Below are positions 1 through 8,819 of a stretch of 64,000 nucleotides of DNA, one piece after another (the first letter of the stretch is position 1; each line of letters begins with the position of its first letter). The notes under the pieces are model-generated. The model did no database searches and was not told where the DNA came from. It was given only the letters and a program-made list of their open reading frames with translations. The translations under genes were made by a program, and so were the position numbers. This DNA is from Bacillota bacterium. GTDB lineage: Bacteria; Bacillota; Clostridia; Christensenellales; JAEXRW01. The stretch covers positions 23,565 to 87,564 of the forward strand of contig JAEXRW010000014.1 of the NCBI GenBank assembly GCA_023454175.1, written 5' to 3'.

Positions 1-155
1 ATGTTCATCAGTGTGCTCTTGCCGCTGCCAGATGCGCCGATTATGGAATTAAAAGAACCCTTTGCAAATGTAAGATCAATGTCATGCAGCACTTGTGTTT
101 TTATCTTATCACCGTATATCTTGTTTACTTTAATTAGCTCTATTATATTATCCAT
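1..155 (-). CDS. ABC exporter ATP-binding protein (MacB/LolD type), N-terminal fragment
   Basis: Only the first 51 residues lie in the window; the gene continues past the left edge. The visible part has the usual N-terminus of a LolD/MacB-type ATPase (a strand region ending VNKIYG, then HDIDLTF) and a complete Walker A motif, GASGSGKST, near residues 41-49. The start at 155 overlaps the stop of the upstream permease gene by 8 bases (ATGGATAA), so translation is probably coupled. It would power the permease at 148-1311 together with the adaptor at 2011-3435. The Walker B and signature motifs are outside the window, so integrity cannot be judged. Confidence 0.85.
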   Translation of the reverse strand, partial: MDNIIELIKVNKIYGDKIKTQVLHDIDLTFAKGSFNSIIGASGSGKSTLMN

Positions 156-1311
156 TACGTATAACCTCTATCGGGCTTAATTTTGATGATTTTCTGGCCG
201 GGGCAACCGCTGCAGCCAGGCTTGCGATAATGGCGATGATCGCGGAAAGTGCAACAAATCCATAATCCAGGTATATCGGTACAACTGGCGAGCCATCCGG
301 GTTCAAAGCAAACGTTGTAAAAGCCATGAGCAGTCCAAGACCCAGGGCAACGCCCAAAACCGCGCCCAATATACCCAATATCAACCCCTCATACAGAAAT
401 ACCAAGCGCGTTTGGCCGTCCTTTAATCCCATGGCTTTTAAAATACCGACCTGTTTGGATTTTTGCAGTACCGTAATGGACAACACGCTGGAGATACCCA
501 GCACAACGGATACTACCACAAAAACTTGTATCATTAAACTGGAGGAACTCTGCCCATTGAGGCCACTCAAAAGAGACTGGTTCTGGTCCATCCAATTATC
601 CACCTGCAGTGCACTGTCGTTCAGCTTTTTTGATACCCCGGCAGCCGCGGCTTTCGCGTTAAACGCATCGGCCTTCGGAAGCTGCATCTCTATGGATGTG
701 ACCATATCGTCATATTCAAAAAAGGTCTGCGCTTCCTCCAGGTTCACAATAAGCCAGCTTTTATTTACTGAAGATACCTTCAGATCGTAAAATCCGGATA
801 CCCTCAGGCTATCCGTCTGACCGCGAATATTCTGGATGTCTATCGTATCCCCCAAGTTCACTCCCAGTTCGTCCTTTAAATCTTTACCTACCGCCACCTC
901 GCTGCTGTCTTTTGGCAGCCTTCCTTTGATCAGGCGGGTTGTAAGCCTGTATATGCCATTTGCCCGATCCATTTCAAAACCACGCACCAGCACAGGCTCG
1001 GTCTTGTCTGCAAATTTCACAAAAGCAGACCCATCCGCGGCAACCGAAACATGAATCACCGCGGGGTCGGAAGACACTTTGGCCACTTTTTTCTTCCAGT
1101 CATCAATCAGCTTGTCGTCATTTTTCGATGTGACCGTGATCTGTGATGTGCTGCCAATGGTAGTATCCACCAGATTCTGCTGCAGTCCCTGGATGAGCAG
1201 ACCTATAAACATCTGCACGCTCACACCTATAGCGATTCCCAGTATGATCAGTATGGTCTGGCCCTTACCGGACCGTAAAAACCGGGTCGCAATCCTGAAT
1301 GCCAGCATCAT
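148..1311 (-). CDS. ABC transporter permease, MacB/FtsX family
   Basis: A 387-residue permease with the MacB layout: one transmembrane helix near residues 18-40, a large extracytoplasmic MacB-PCD domain (about 45-255), then three C-terminal helices (about 260-285, 305-335, 350-372) of the FtsX domain. The motif LQKSKQVGILKAMG is the cytoplasmic coupling stretch typical of FtsX-like permeases, and the protein ends ARKSSKLSPIEVIR, the usual MacB tail. It starts ATG-ATG inside the stop region of the cobalamin-protein gene (four-base overlap) and overlaps the ATPase gene downstream. With the adaptor at 2011-3435 it should form a tripartite-like efflux or export pump. The substrate cannot be read from sequence. 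Confidence 0.9.
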   Translation of the reverse strand: MMLAFRIATRFLRSGKGQTILIILGIAIGVSVQMFIGLLIQGLQQNLVDTTIGSTSQITVTSKNDDKLIDDWKKKVAKVSSDPAVIHVSVAADGSAFVKFADKTEPVLVRGFEMDRANGIYRLTTRLIKGRLPKDSSEVAVGKDLKDELGVNLGDTIDIQNIRGQTDSLRVSGFYDLKVSSVNKSWLIVNLEEAQTFFEYDDMVTSIEMQLPKADAFNAKAAAAGVSKKLNDSALQVDNWMDQNQSLLSGLNGQSSSSLMIQVFVVVSVVLGISSVLSITVLQKSKQVGILKAMGLKDGQTRLVFLYEGLILGILGAVLGVALGLGLLMAFTTFALNPDGSPVVPIYLDYGFVALSAIIAIIASLAAAVAPARKSSKLSPIEVIRNG

Positions 1312-1970
1312 ACATCACCAACTTTTCCAAAAGAGTCCAGGTACAATTCCAGATCATCGAATTTCTGCAAAACCTTATCCGCTTTGATCCAGGTACAAAC
1401 CTGCTCGTTATTTACAAACGCCTGGCCCCCGACAATGATGCGAACAGGCTTGCCTGCTTTATTGCGTATCAGGTCTATCATTTTGCCGGCAGCGACCAGA
1501 TTATAGTAATTGGTGATGCTGACCATGATCAGGTCCACATCCAACAGCTGCACAGCTTTCAATATTTCTTCCTTCGGGGTATTGCTTCCAACAAAGGAAG
1601 CGTCAAAACCCAGAATCGTCACGTAATCCGTAATCATACGGGCGCCGATTTCATGGGTCTCGCCCTCTGGGCACAGCACAAAAATCTTTCCTTGTTTTCT
1701 GCGGCTCCTCGCATCTCTCTCACGGATCACATATGGATATGCACACTCTATCACCGCACGTACAATGGTGGTGGACGCGTGCTCCCGCCAGATGCACAGG
1801 TCTTTTTCCTGTATATCGCAAGTCAGGCTGTCCAGGGCTGCTTTTAAAACCCCCTCGTACAATCCTTTTATATCTGTTTGACCGGTTGCAAGCAAATCCA
1901 GGCAGAAGGAAACGCAAGCTTCCTTATTTCCGCTTTTCAGGTTTTTAAAGAATTCACTCAAATGTTCCAA
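1308..1970 (-). CDS. Cobalamin-binding domain protein (CarH/AerR-like sensor module without DNA-binding domain)
   Basis: 220 residues with two parts: a helical cap (about 1-90) and a Rossmann-like B12-binding domain (about 93-215). The B12 signature reads PEGETHEIG, with the cobalt-ligand His at residue 106. The E-x-H-x-x-G form, rather than the D-x-H-x-x-G of methyltransferase corrinoid proteins, is typical of CarH/LitR/AerR sensory modules. The cap keeps Glu63-His64 of the sensory W-x9-EH motif, but the expected Trp position is Ile53. No MerR-type helix-turn-helix is present. The gene lies between adaptor and permease genes, 40 bp after the former and overlapping the latter by four bases, so it is co-translated with an efflux pump. 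A sensory role or a corrinoid-related cargo are both possible; catalysis is less likely. Confidence 0.82.
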   Translation of the reverse strand: MEHLSEFFKNLKSGNKEACVSFCLDLLATGQTDIKGLYEGVLKAALDSLTCDIQEKDLCIWREHASTTIVRAVIECAYPYVIRERDARSRRKQGKIFVLCPEGETHEIGARMITDYVTILGFDASFVGSNTPKEEILKAVQLLDVDLIMVSITNYYNLVAAGKMIDLIRNKAGKPVRIIVGGQAFVNNEQVCTWIKADKVLQKFDDLELYLDSFGKVGDV

Positions 1971-2010
1971 CCGTTACACTCCCTGCTTTTTTAGACTGAA
2001 ATCCCTGCGT

Positions 2011-3435
2011 TTACTTCAGAAGTTTTTTGAGCGATCCTACAGACGCGGGGCTGTTTACAATTTGCATACCCTCCTGCAGCCCATCGCCTGAAACCTCGAC
2101 AAGTGTTTCTGTTTCCACGCCGGTGGTTACCGGGATCGCTTCAAAGGAAACCTTACCCTGCGAGTCCTTCGTAAGCGCAAACACCACGGTTTCACCGGCT
2201 GCATTTGTCGCCAAAGCATCATACCCCACAGCAAATGTTTTATCCTTCTGCGTCACAGAGAAAATCACATGCACGCTCATACCCATTTTTAAACGGGTAA
2301 CATTTGCCTGCACATCCACAATAGCTTTGTATTTTACATGGCTGTCCGCGTTCGCCTGCGTTTTGCCGGACAGAGAAGCAACGGTATCCAGCGAGGCAGG
2401 TTCTATGCTCAGCAGTTTTCCGTCGTACACATCCGTGCCTGCGGCGTCTGCTGTAATTTTTACAGGGTCGCCCAGAGATACCTTGTTGATATATTTTTCG
2501 TCTATTTTGGCTTCAATCTGCAAGTGGTCCGTATCCGCTACCACAAAAAGAACGCCTGCGGAGGGAGCGCCTTCAGACGTATTCACTGCAATAACAGTAC
2601 CCGCGATGGGTGACTGTATGATCGCCTGGCCCAGCTGCAATTCCAAACTATCCAGGGCGGTTTGCTGCGCATCGGTATTTGCCGCTGCCTGGCTGGCGGT
2701 AATCGCCAACCTGTCGGCGGTGATCTGCTGGTTTGCTGCATTCAATACGGACTGGTATTGGGTCTTGGCATTTTCATACGCGCTGCTTGCGGCGGAAGCA
2801 ACAGAATCTGCAGATGCTTTGGCCTGCACTGCAGCATCATATGCAGACTGTGCGGCGGAAATTGTTGCCGCGTCCCCGCCTGCAACCGCAGTATCCAATG
2901 CGGTTTTCGCAGCTGCCAGCGCATCTTTCGCGGAATTGTATTTGATCATAGACTGATCGTGCGAATGTTTGGCGGCATCCATGGATGCCTTGGCTGTATT
3001 CACAGCGGTGTTCCGGCCGTTTCTAAGGTTTGCCAAGTCTGATTCATATTTATTTCGGTTTGCTTTAATGACCTGGTTCGAGTTGGACTTCGCCGCATCA
3101 ATCGCCTGCTTGCTCTGCTGGATCTGCTTCTGTAAAATGTCCGCATTCAGATGGCAAAGTATATCGCCTTTAAAAACCTTGCCGCCTACCTTCACGTTAA
3201 TCTTCTGAACGGTATACGCGGGCAGTTGGGAATACACTTTTACTTCCGTGCTACTGTATACCGTACCTTTTACGTCAATCCTTTCCGTAAGCGTTGCCAA
3301 TGATAATGTGGTGGTTTGTACCGCTGAGTCCGCCTGCGCAGATTTCAGGGAAGAATAGATTATCACAAATGCAATTACCAGTATAGCTGCCGCCGCAACG
3401 CTTATCCCGATGATCAATTTCTTTTTCCTAGACAT
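2011..3435 (-). CDS. Efflux adaptor / membrane fusion protein (HlyD/MacA/YknX family)
   Basis: 474 residues: an N-terminal signal-anchor helix (about 6-28), a first lipoyl half (VKVYSQLPAYTVQKINVKVG), a long alanine-rich coiled-coil hairpin (about 105-245), a second lipoyl half (IQSPIAGTVIAVNTSEG), then beta-barrel and membrane-proximal domains. This is the order of RND/MacA-type periplasmic adaptors and their Gram-positive YknX relatives. The coiled coil is long and rich in Ala, Asp and Gln. It is the first gene of the minus-strand operon and is preceded by AAAGGAG 11 bases before the ATG. It should dock on the MacB-like permease (148-1311). Substrate unknown. Confidence 0.9.
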   Translation of the reverse strand: MSRKKKLIIGISVAAAAILVIAFVIIYSSLKSAQADSAVQTTTLSLATLTERIDVKGTVYSSTEVKVYSQLPAYTVQKINVKVGGKVFKGDILCHLNADILQKQIQQSKQAIDAAKSNSNQVIKANRNKYESDLANLRNGRNTAVNTAKASMDAAKHSHDQSMIKYNSAKDALAAAKTALDTAVAGGDAATISAAQSAYDAAVQAKASADSVASAASSAYENAKTQYQSVLNAANQQITADRLAITASQAAANTDAQQTALDSLELQLGQAIIQSPIAGTVIAVNTSEGAPSAGVLFVVADTDHLQIEAKIDEKYINKVSLGDPVKITADAAGTDVYDGKLLSIEPASLDTVASLSGKTQANADSHVKYKAIVDVQANVTRLKMGMSVHVIFSVTQKDKTFAVGYDALATNAAGETVVFALTKDSQGKVSFEAIPVTTGVETETLVEVSGDGLQEGMQIVNSPASVGSLKKLLK

Positions 3436-3523
3436 CTCCTTATGTTCTCCTTTGTTTTATATGGTCAGAAAATTGACATGCATCAAAATCCGAAAGCGTT
3501 TTCTGATCGACTTATATTTTTTA

Positions 3524-3538
3524 ATTTGTAACACAAAT
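3524..3538. promoter_or_regulatory. Inverted repeat upstream of the efflux operon
   Basis: ATTTGT-AAC-ACAAAT is a perfect 6-bp inverted repeat with a 3-base centre, about 90 bp upstream of the adaptor start. It lies in A+T-rich DNA where the operon promoter should be, although no clear -35/-10 pair was found. It is a candidate operator. The rest of 3436-3750 holds no gene I can support. Confidence 0.35.
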
Positions 3539-3750
3539 ATAAAGTTAAGAAACAATTTATCACAAAAGATAGGACCTGGACGAGATATGGCAGAGTATCG
3601 CTTGGATGAAGGTGATCATAAGCCTAAATAGCATAATGATTTGCAAAACATAAAGCGTTACTTAAACAATAGAAGTTCGTAATTGGGTCGTTTTGCTACG
3701 CCATATCAAAAGACTATCATTGATACAATTATGATTTGATTTGCTTAACA

Positions 3751-3785
3751 AAAAGCCCTGAAATCACCACGGTTTCAGGGCTTTT
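3751..3785 (-). terminator. Rho-independent terminator after the Gld-type ABC operon
   Basis: A perfect 13-bp stem (AAAAGCCCTGAAA paired with TTTCAGGGCTTTT) encloses a 9-base loop. Read on the minus strand it ends in a run of five T, downstream of the DUF4340 gene that stops at 3926. On the plus strand it gives four T and could also work as a bidirectional stop. Confidence 0.85.
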
Positions 3786-3925
3786 CTGTGTTTTACAGAA
3801 TATTAGATTCGATTTTTGCGCATTAATTATCGTTACGCAGGGGCACGGCTTTTTGTTCAAAAACTAACAGCGAAGTGTATCTTACCTCCTTTTGTTTATT
3901 GACAGGAGGTGAAGTACGGTATCGC

Positions 3926-5242
3926 CTATATACCTTCCAATACCCTGTCCTTCCACAACGTAATCAGTTCAACCTTTCTTTCACCAATATAGAACGGCTT
4001 AGGCGCTCCATCCAATACGATAAAATAAGTAAGATCATCTCTTTTTACAAATTCCATTTTGATCTTTTTGTCACTATCGTTGAGCTCCAGCAGAACCGTC
4101 AGGGCAGGGACACCGCCCTTGTTTGCCGGGTCATATCCTTCGGCAGCAAGTGCCATGATATTTACATAAAGGGTCGTAAATTTTTGCTGATCGACCGTCT
4201 TTCCGGAAAAGGTATATACATCTTCACCTTTGGTCGTATCTCTGATAAACTCAGTAACCGAACCGTTCCCGATGATCTTGACCTTTTTGACATCTCCCAT
4301 AGCCACGCTTAGGGGGGCTTCATTCAGAAAATTGGAGATTTTGAACCTTTGAGGGTCGAAGGCCTCCAGAGAGAGGGTATAAACCTCATCGCTGTTATCC
4401 GTACGTATATATATCACCTGCTTGACCTCATCGGTCTTGCCAAAGCTGATCTTCTGTATGTTTTGTTTCTCATCGCCGATCTCCATCGTATAGATGGGAA
4501 CATCCAACCCATACCGGTCCAAACTGCCGGCGCTGACGGCGATAAAATCCTTGATTTTCATCTGCAGGATATCTCCGAGCATCTCATCCACGGCGTCGCC
4601 CCTGGCTTCACCTTTAAAAGGCTCGGTAATACTCCACTTGTCCGCGTTGCGGACGAGCTTGAAGTTCCGGGTCCCCTCCACATCCATACTGATGGTATTG
4701 GTGGAACCAGTATCCACCGAGAGTATTGTCCTGTCCCGGAACTCATTGACGGGACACAGGAAATTTTCAACATCATAAGAACCCAGGATATAGATTTGCT
4801 TCCTTGCGGTATCCTTCGCATAATACTGCACCCTGGATGCCGTGATATCCCCAATCAGCAGCGTGTTTTCAGTGCCATCATTAAGCCTGAAATAAATGGT
4901 ACCCTGCGGTTTATCAAGCCCGTATCTTTGGAGATCGTCCTTGTTTTCTTCCATGATGCGTGAAGCCAGAAAATCCTTCAGCCTGTTTTCCAGCCTGTAT
5001 ACCGCGTTTTGATCGATCTTATACGGCTTGGGTTTCACCATGGCCCATTGGTTTTGCTTTTTTGTGAATGATACTTCGCCATTCCCCGAAAGGATACGGA
5101 TCTCCTCGACCGATTTATCCTCATAACTGTACAGCGCTCTATCCTGCTCCAAAGGCTTCTCTGCATTCAGGTAGACCAACACCCCGGTAATACTACCGAT
5201 AACGACAAGAAGAATAATGGCAATCCAAATCTTCTTTTTCAT
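3926..5242 (-). CDS. DUF4340 domain protein of a Gld-type ABC export system
   Basis: 438 residues with one N-terminal transmembrane anchor (about 5-25) followed by an extracytoplasmic beta-rich region that fits DUF4340. The N-terminal block (SYEDKSVEEIRILSGNGEVS, then the W-x-M-x-KP stretch) recurs in diverged form later (IYTMEIGDEKQNIQKISFG), as expected for repeated DUF4340 units. It is the last gene of a four-gene operon and overlaps the GldG-like gene by four bases (ATGA), with AAGGAGG just upstream. DUF4340 proteins commonly follow GldG-like proteins; the biochemical role is unknown. The Gram-positive context suggests an accessory subunit on the outer face of the membrane. Confidence 0.8.
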   Translation of the reverse strand: MKKKIWIAIILLVVIGSITGVLVYLNAEKPLEQDRALYSYEDKSVEEIRILSGNGEVSFTKKQNQWAMVKPKPYKIDQNAVYRLENRLKDFLASRIMEENKDDLQRYGLDKPQGTIYFRLNDGTENTLLIGDITASRVQYYAKDTARKQIYILGSYDVENFLCPVNEFRDRTILSVDTGSTNTISMDVEGTRNFKLVRNADKWSITEPFKGEARGDAVDEMLGDILQMKIKDFIAVSAGSLDRYGLDVPIYTMEIGDEKQNIQKISFGKTDEVKQVIYIRTDNSDEVYTLSLEAFDPQRFKISNFLNEAPLSVAMGDVKKVKIIGNGSVTEFIRDTTKGEDVYTFSGKTVDQQKFTTLYVNIMALAAEGYDPANKGGVPALTVLLELNDSDKKIKMEFVKRDDLTYFIVLDGAPKPFYIGERKVELITLWKDRVLEGI

Positions 5243-6678
5243 AGATGCCTCCTTCTAAGCCATACAACGAGGCCTGTCACAAACGCGATCAGCGGTATAA
5301 CCAGTACAGATAATATCAGGATGATCGTATACAGCTCTCCCTTGACAAACATCGTGTTCGTATTCATCGATTTAGGCCTGATGCCGATGGACTCGTCTTT
5401 GCCTTCCGCCCAGTTCAAAGCATTCATCAGGAAGTTGAAATTTCCCTGAGTTTCAATATACTCATTTTCAATGAACCGGGAGTTGCCTACTATGACCATC
5501 TTGGTCTGATCATATCTGAGGTCGGTATTGTCCTTGGAGACCGCCACTGCCAATGTGGCAGGCCCGGCTTCATCGGCATCGGTTTTGGTCGGCGTCGCAT
5601 CGTTGATATCATACCTGATCCATGATTTTTCTGAAGACTGCAACAGTGTTTCAACGATCACAGTCCTGTCGATCTCGTTCATTAGCTTGAGATTGCATGA
5701 GAAGGGTAAAAGGACAAACAGCTTTTCGTCGTTGAGTTTCTCAACGATGCTTTGCTTGATATTGTAATACGGGACAAGAAACATCTTATTATCCGAGTAA
5801 AAGCTGTTGCTGTCTTCTTCCACAACAAAATTGTTGATGTACTGTATGCCGTAACTCTTCAAAAGGCTGTTGAAATTGGGCAACGGCTCGCCCTGCCCAA
5901 TGATATCGAAGAGAAAAATGACTCTTCCGCCTTTTCCAAGATAATCCTTGAATACTTCCTTTTCATTTTCACTCAGGTCAATTTTGGGAGATACAACGAT
6001 GATGCAATCCGCATCCTGGGGAATAGACTCTGTTTTCAATATATTGAGGCTTTCAACCAGGTGCGCTTCCCCCTCGATCCTAGATTTCAGCTTTGAAAGG
6101 TCCCCGGACAAATCTGTTTCCCTGTGCCCCTCCAGGAAATAAACCTTTGGAAGCTGCCCGGAGGTAACATGGATAATGGCGCCGGTAAACTGCTGTTCAC
6201 CGTTGAATGCCTTTCCGTAGGCGTAATCGTTCAATATGTAAACGTCGGATTTGTTTATTTTCTTGATCCTTCCGCCGCTTTCAAACACGATGCTGCCATT
6301 TGAAATCCCTTCGTTGTTTAGGTCATATTTTTTTACCACTGCAGGTTTCCTGTCGGCATCGACATATTCAACTTTGATCAAACCTTTGCCGGATCTCCTG
6401 TACTCTTCCAAAAGGACCTTCACCATTTGGTCTTCCGCGCCTTCTTCAGAGAAAGCCACGACATTTACCTCGCTCTTCAGGCTGCCAAGGATACGGCTGG
6501 TCTGCTCGGAGAGCGTAAAGATCTTTTCCGCTGTCATGTCATAGGTCCAGGGCAGCATATCGGCTAAAACATTCACAAGGAACAAGATGGCAATAACAGC
6601 GAGGATAATAAATGCGGAAGCCAGTTTTTTTAAAAACCTTTTGCTTTTTAAGAAATCCCTTATTTCAGCCTTTCGCAT
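5239..6678 (-). CDS. GldG-like ABC transporter auxiliary protein
   Basis: 479 residues: an N-terminal transmembrane helix (about 18-40), a large extracytoplasmic region, and a C-terminal helix (about 450-472) followed by a basic end (WLRRRHL). The stretch after the first helix, with MTAEKIFTLSEQT, is the hallmark of the GldG/IFT52-like family (ABC_transp_aux). YFLEGHRETDLS and DCIIVVSPKIDLSENEKEVFKDYL with GGRVIFLFD also match that fold. It lies between the ABC-2 permease and DUF4340 genes with short overlaps and a good RBS (AAAGGAGG). In Bacteroidetes GldG works with GldA/GldF in gliding. A gliding role is not implied here; an uncharacterised exporter is more likely. Confidence 0.85.
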   Translation of the reverse strand: MRKAEIRDFLKSKRFLKKLASAFIILAVIAILFLVNVLADMLPWTYDMTAEKIFTLSEQTSRILGSLKSEVNVVAFSEEGAEDQMVKVLLEEYRRSGKGLIKVEYVDADRKPAVVKKYDLNNEGISNGSIVFESGGRIKKINKSDVYILNDYAYGKAFNGEQQFTGAIIHVTSGQLPKVYFLEGHRETDLSGDLSKLKSRIEGEAHLVESLNILKTESIPQDADCIIVVSPKIDLSENEKEVFKDYLGKGGRVIFLFDIIGQGEPLPNFNSLLKSYGIQYINNFVVEEDSNSFYSDNKMFLVPYYNIKQSIVEKLNDEKLFVLLPFSCNLKLMNEIDRTVIVETLLQSSEKSWIRYDINDATPTKTDADEAGPATLAVAVSKDNTDLRYDQTKMVIVGNSRFIENEYIETQGNFNFLMNALNWAEGKDESIGIRPKSMNTNTMFVKGELYTIILILSVLVIPLIAFVTGLVVWLRRRHL

Positions 6679-7396
6679 TTTTCTTGCCTCCTTTGTCCTG
6701 CTGCCTGTTTTTTACCACAACGATGGTCAAGAATACGAATCCTACTGCGAAACTCAGATAATAGACGAGAGGACCGACCTTCAAAATACCATTGGCAAAC
6801 TCCTCATACTTGCTCAGGATCGCAAACCAGGAGATGAAGCGCTTCAAAAAGACGATCGGTATGGCATTGGTGAGCATCCCCACGATCATGAAACCGAACA
6901 GGAAACCGAACCCGATAATGGCCGACGTGACCTGGCTGTCGGTCAGCGATGAAGCAAACAAACATATGGCTATATACGCCGCTCCAAGAAGCGCGAAACC
7001 AAGGTAGGAACCCAGGATAGCGCCGGGGGAGGTCTTCCCGAAAATCAAAATGAATACTGCAAATACACCGGTAGCCAATAGAGTCACAAAATATACAAAT
7101 AACGCCGCCAGGTATTTGCCGATCACTATGGAGGTCAGAGAAACCGGGGAAGTGAACAAAATCTGCTCCGTCGCCATTCTCTTTTCCTCGGCCAGCAGTT
7201 TCATGGTAAGGATGGGAAAGATGACGATAGAGACATAATTCAAAACCCCCAGCATCCCATAGATGTCCCCTTTACCCCCCCAAAGGTTGTATATTGAAAA
7301 AACAACTCCCGAGAGCAGCAGGAATATCCCCATGAACACATAGCCGAAGGAAGTATGAAAATAGATCGAAACCTCTTTTTTAAATATTGCCAGCAT
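6665..7396 (-). CDS. ABC-2 type permease (GldF-like)
   Basis: 243 residues with about six membrane helices. The opening MLAIFKKEVSIYFHTSFGYVF and the following GIFLLLSG are typical of GldF/NosY-type ABC-2 permeases, as is LLAEEKRMATEQILFTSPVS, the amphipathic cytoplasmic elbow before helix 3. The gene overlaps the ATPase gene by 17 bases and the GldG-like gene by 14 bases, giving a tightly coupled operon. It should form the membrane channel of an exporter powered by the ATPase at 7380-8363. Substrate unknown. Confidence 0.88.
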   Translation of the reverse strand: MLAIFKKEVSIYFHTSFGYVFMGIFLLLSGVVFSIYNLWGGKGDIYGMLGVLNYVSIVIFPILTMKLLAEEKRMATEQILFTSPVSLTSIVIGKYLAALFVYFVTLLATGVFAVFILIFGKTSPGAILGSYLGFALLGAAYIAICLFASSLTDSQVTSAIIGFGFLFGFMIVGMLTNAIPIVFLKRFISWFAILSKYEEFANGILKVGPLVYYLSFAVGFVFLTIVVVKNRQQDKGGKKNAKG

Positions 7397-8363
7397 CGCT
7401 TATTCCACCTCCATTGTCATCTTTCTCAGCCGTAAGCTGCAGGAATATATCCTCCAGTTTGACATCGATGGTTTTCAATTCGAAAATCGGGTATCCCAGA
7501 CCGGCCATGGCAAAGAACAGGGGGGATCTGACATCGGTGGATTTCGTATTTTCAATGATGTAACCGGAATAACCCAAAGTATTGTCATCCCCATCCTGGC
7601 TCCGGCTCACGCTGATGACACCACCTAAACCCCTGATCACATCCGTTACCTGCTTTTCCGGACCTTTTATCCGGGCCAGGAACCGTTCGGTGGAAGACAT
7701 GTTCATCGCGAGGTTTTCCGGGGTATCTATCGCCGCTATCTCTCCCTTATTAATGATGATCACCCGGTCACAGATCATACTGACCTCGGCAAGTATATGG
7801 GAGCTCAGGATGATGGTATGCTCTTTTCCAAGGTTCTTGATCAATGTCCGCATCTCTTGTATCTGCTTGGGATCGAGCCCAACCGTGGGTTCGTCCAGGA
7901 CAAGCACATCGGGGTTTGAAACAAGGGCTTGTGCCAGCCCTACCCTTTGCTTGTAGCCTTTGGACAGGTTTTTGATCAGCCTGTCCTGAACGTCGGTTAT
8001 TTTGATCAGATCCATTACCCGGTCGATCTGAAATTTCCTTTTCTCCCTGCGCACTCCTTTGAGGTCACAAACAAATTGAAGATATGACTTTACTTTGAGC
8101 TCGGGATACAGGGGAGGTATTTCAGGAAGATATCCGAGCCGTTTCTTTGCCTCCAGCGGTTTTTGGGACATATCATAGCCGCCGATAAAAACCTTACCCG
8201 CCGTGGGTGGTTTATAGCCGGTGATAATATTCATCGTGGTCGTTTTACCTGCGCCGTTTGGCCCCAGGAATCCCAGTATCTCGCCTTTTTCAACGGTAAA
8301 ACTTATATTCCTGACACCGACCTTTTTGCCGTACATCTTGGTAAGCTCTTTAACCTCGATCAT
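7380..8363 (-). CDS. ABC transporter ATP-binding protein (GldA/CcmA-like)
   Basis: The ATPase carries Walker A GPNGAGKTT, the Q-loop region GYLPEIPPLYPEL, signature SKGYKQRVGLAQAL (the LSxGYKQR variant usual in GldA-like ATPases), Walker B VLVLDEPTVGLDP and the switch His in ILSSHILAE. A C-terminal extension of about 100 residues follows the ABC domain. I chose the ATG at 8363, preceded by GGGGGTGG, over the upstream in-frame ATG at 8393, which lacks an RBS. It is the first gene of the exporter operon and is probably driven by the promoter at 8703-8731. Confidence 0.9.
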   Translation of the reverse strand: MIEVKELTKMYGKKVGVRNISFTVEKGEILGFLGPNGAGKTTTMNIITGYKPPTAGKVFIGGYDMSQKPLEAKKRLGYLPEIPPLYPELKVKSYLQFVCDLKGVRREKRKFQIDRVMDLIKITDVQDRLIKNLSKGYKQRVGLAQALVSNPDVLVLDEPTVGLDPKQIQEMRTLIKNLGKEHTIILSSHILAEVSMICDRVIIINKGEIAAIDTPENLAMNMSSTERFLARIKGPEKQVTDVIRGLGGVISVSRSQDGDDNTLGYSGYIIENTKSTDVRSPLFFAMAGLGYPIFELKTIDVKLEDIFLQLTAEKDDNGGGISDAGNI

Positions 8364-8510
8364 TCCATCCACCCCCAAATATAAAAAAATCAATCTTCTT
8401 TTGCAATTACAAGGAATTTTCAGGCCCCCAGGAAAAGGGAAAAAGTCTATTTGGCAGTCTCATCACGCGATCCTTCTATGGATGGGACATTATCGCGCCT
8501 GAAAACCTCA

Positions 8511-8528
8511 TTTTTTACATGTAAAAAA
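8511..8528. promoter_or_regulatory. 18-bp perfect palindrome in the leader of the Gld-type operon
   Basis: TTTTTTACATGTAAAAAA is fully self-complementary and lies between the promoter at 8703-8731 and the ATPase start at 8363, inside the expected 5' leader. It could be an operator or an RNA hairpin. The rest of 8364-8702 shows no gene. Confidence 0.35.
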
Positions 8529-8702
8529 GAAATATATATGTGCAATTCGGATAAACATCTTTGCATTGGAGTTGAAAACCTTGTACGAAACCAGCAAACT
8601 TTTAAAAGCCAGTAAACAATGTATTTCGTTGTGAAGCGCTCATTTTACAGATCAAAAAAAGCTAAACAAGTATCCTAACGATGAAACCAGGATCACAATG
8701 AT

Positions 8703-8731
8703 ATAATAACAATTGTCATTACAAATGTCAA
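8703..8731 (-). promoter_or_regulatory. Sigma-A-type promoter for the Gld-type ABC operon
   Basis: Read on the minus strand: -35 TTGACA (8731-8726), a 17-bp spacer and -10 TATTAT (8708-8703). It points to the ATPase gene starting at 8363. The spacer matches that of the aldolase promoter at 20755-20783 at 13 of 17 positions, which suggests a shared control element. Confidence 0.7.
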
Positions 8732-8819
8732 CAGCAATATGACCCCGCGCGCGAAAAGCAAACGAAGAAAGAAATGCCTCAAACGGTGGAAAAATTCGAA
8801 TAATCAGGCGGCAGGTGAA

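Noticed and set aside
1308..1970. Corrinoid methyltransferase partner protein (MtaC/MtbC type)
   Set aside because: The cobalt-ligand motif has Glu instead of Asp two residues before the His and there is no methyltransferase gene nearby; the sensory type fits better.
2027..2956. 309-residue plus-strand frame over the efflux adaptor gene
   Set aside because: Antisense to the Ala/Ser/Asp-rich coiled coil, which creates long open antisense frames; no independent support.
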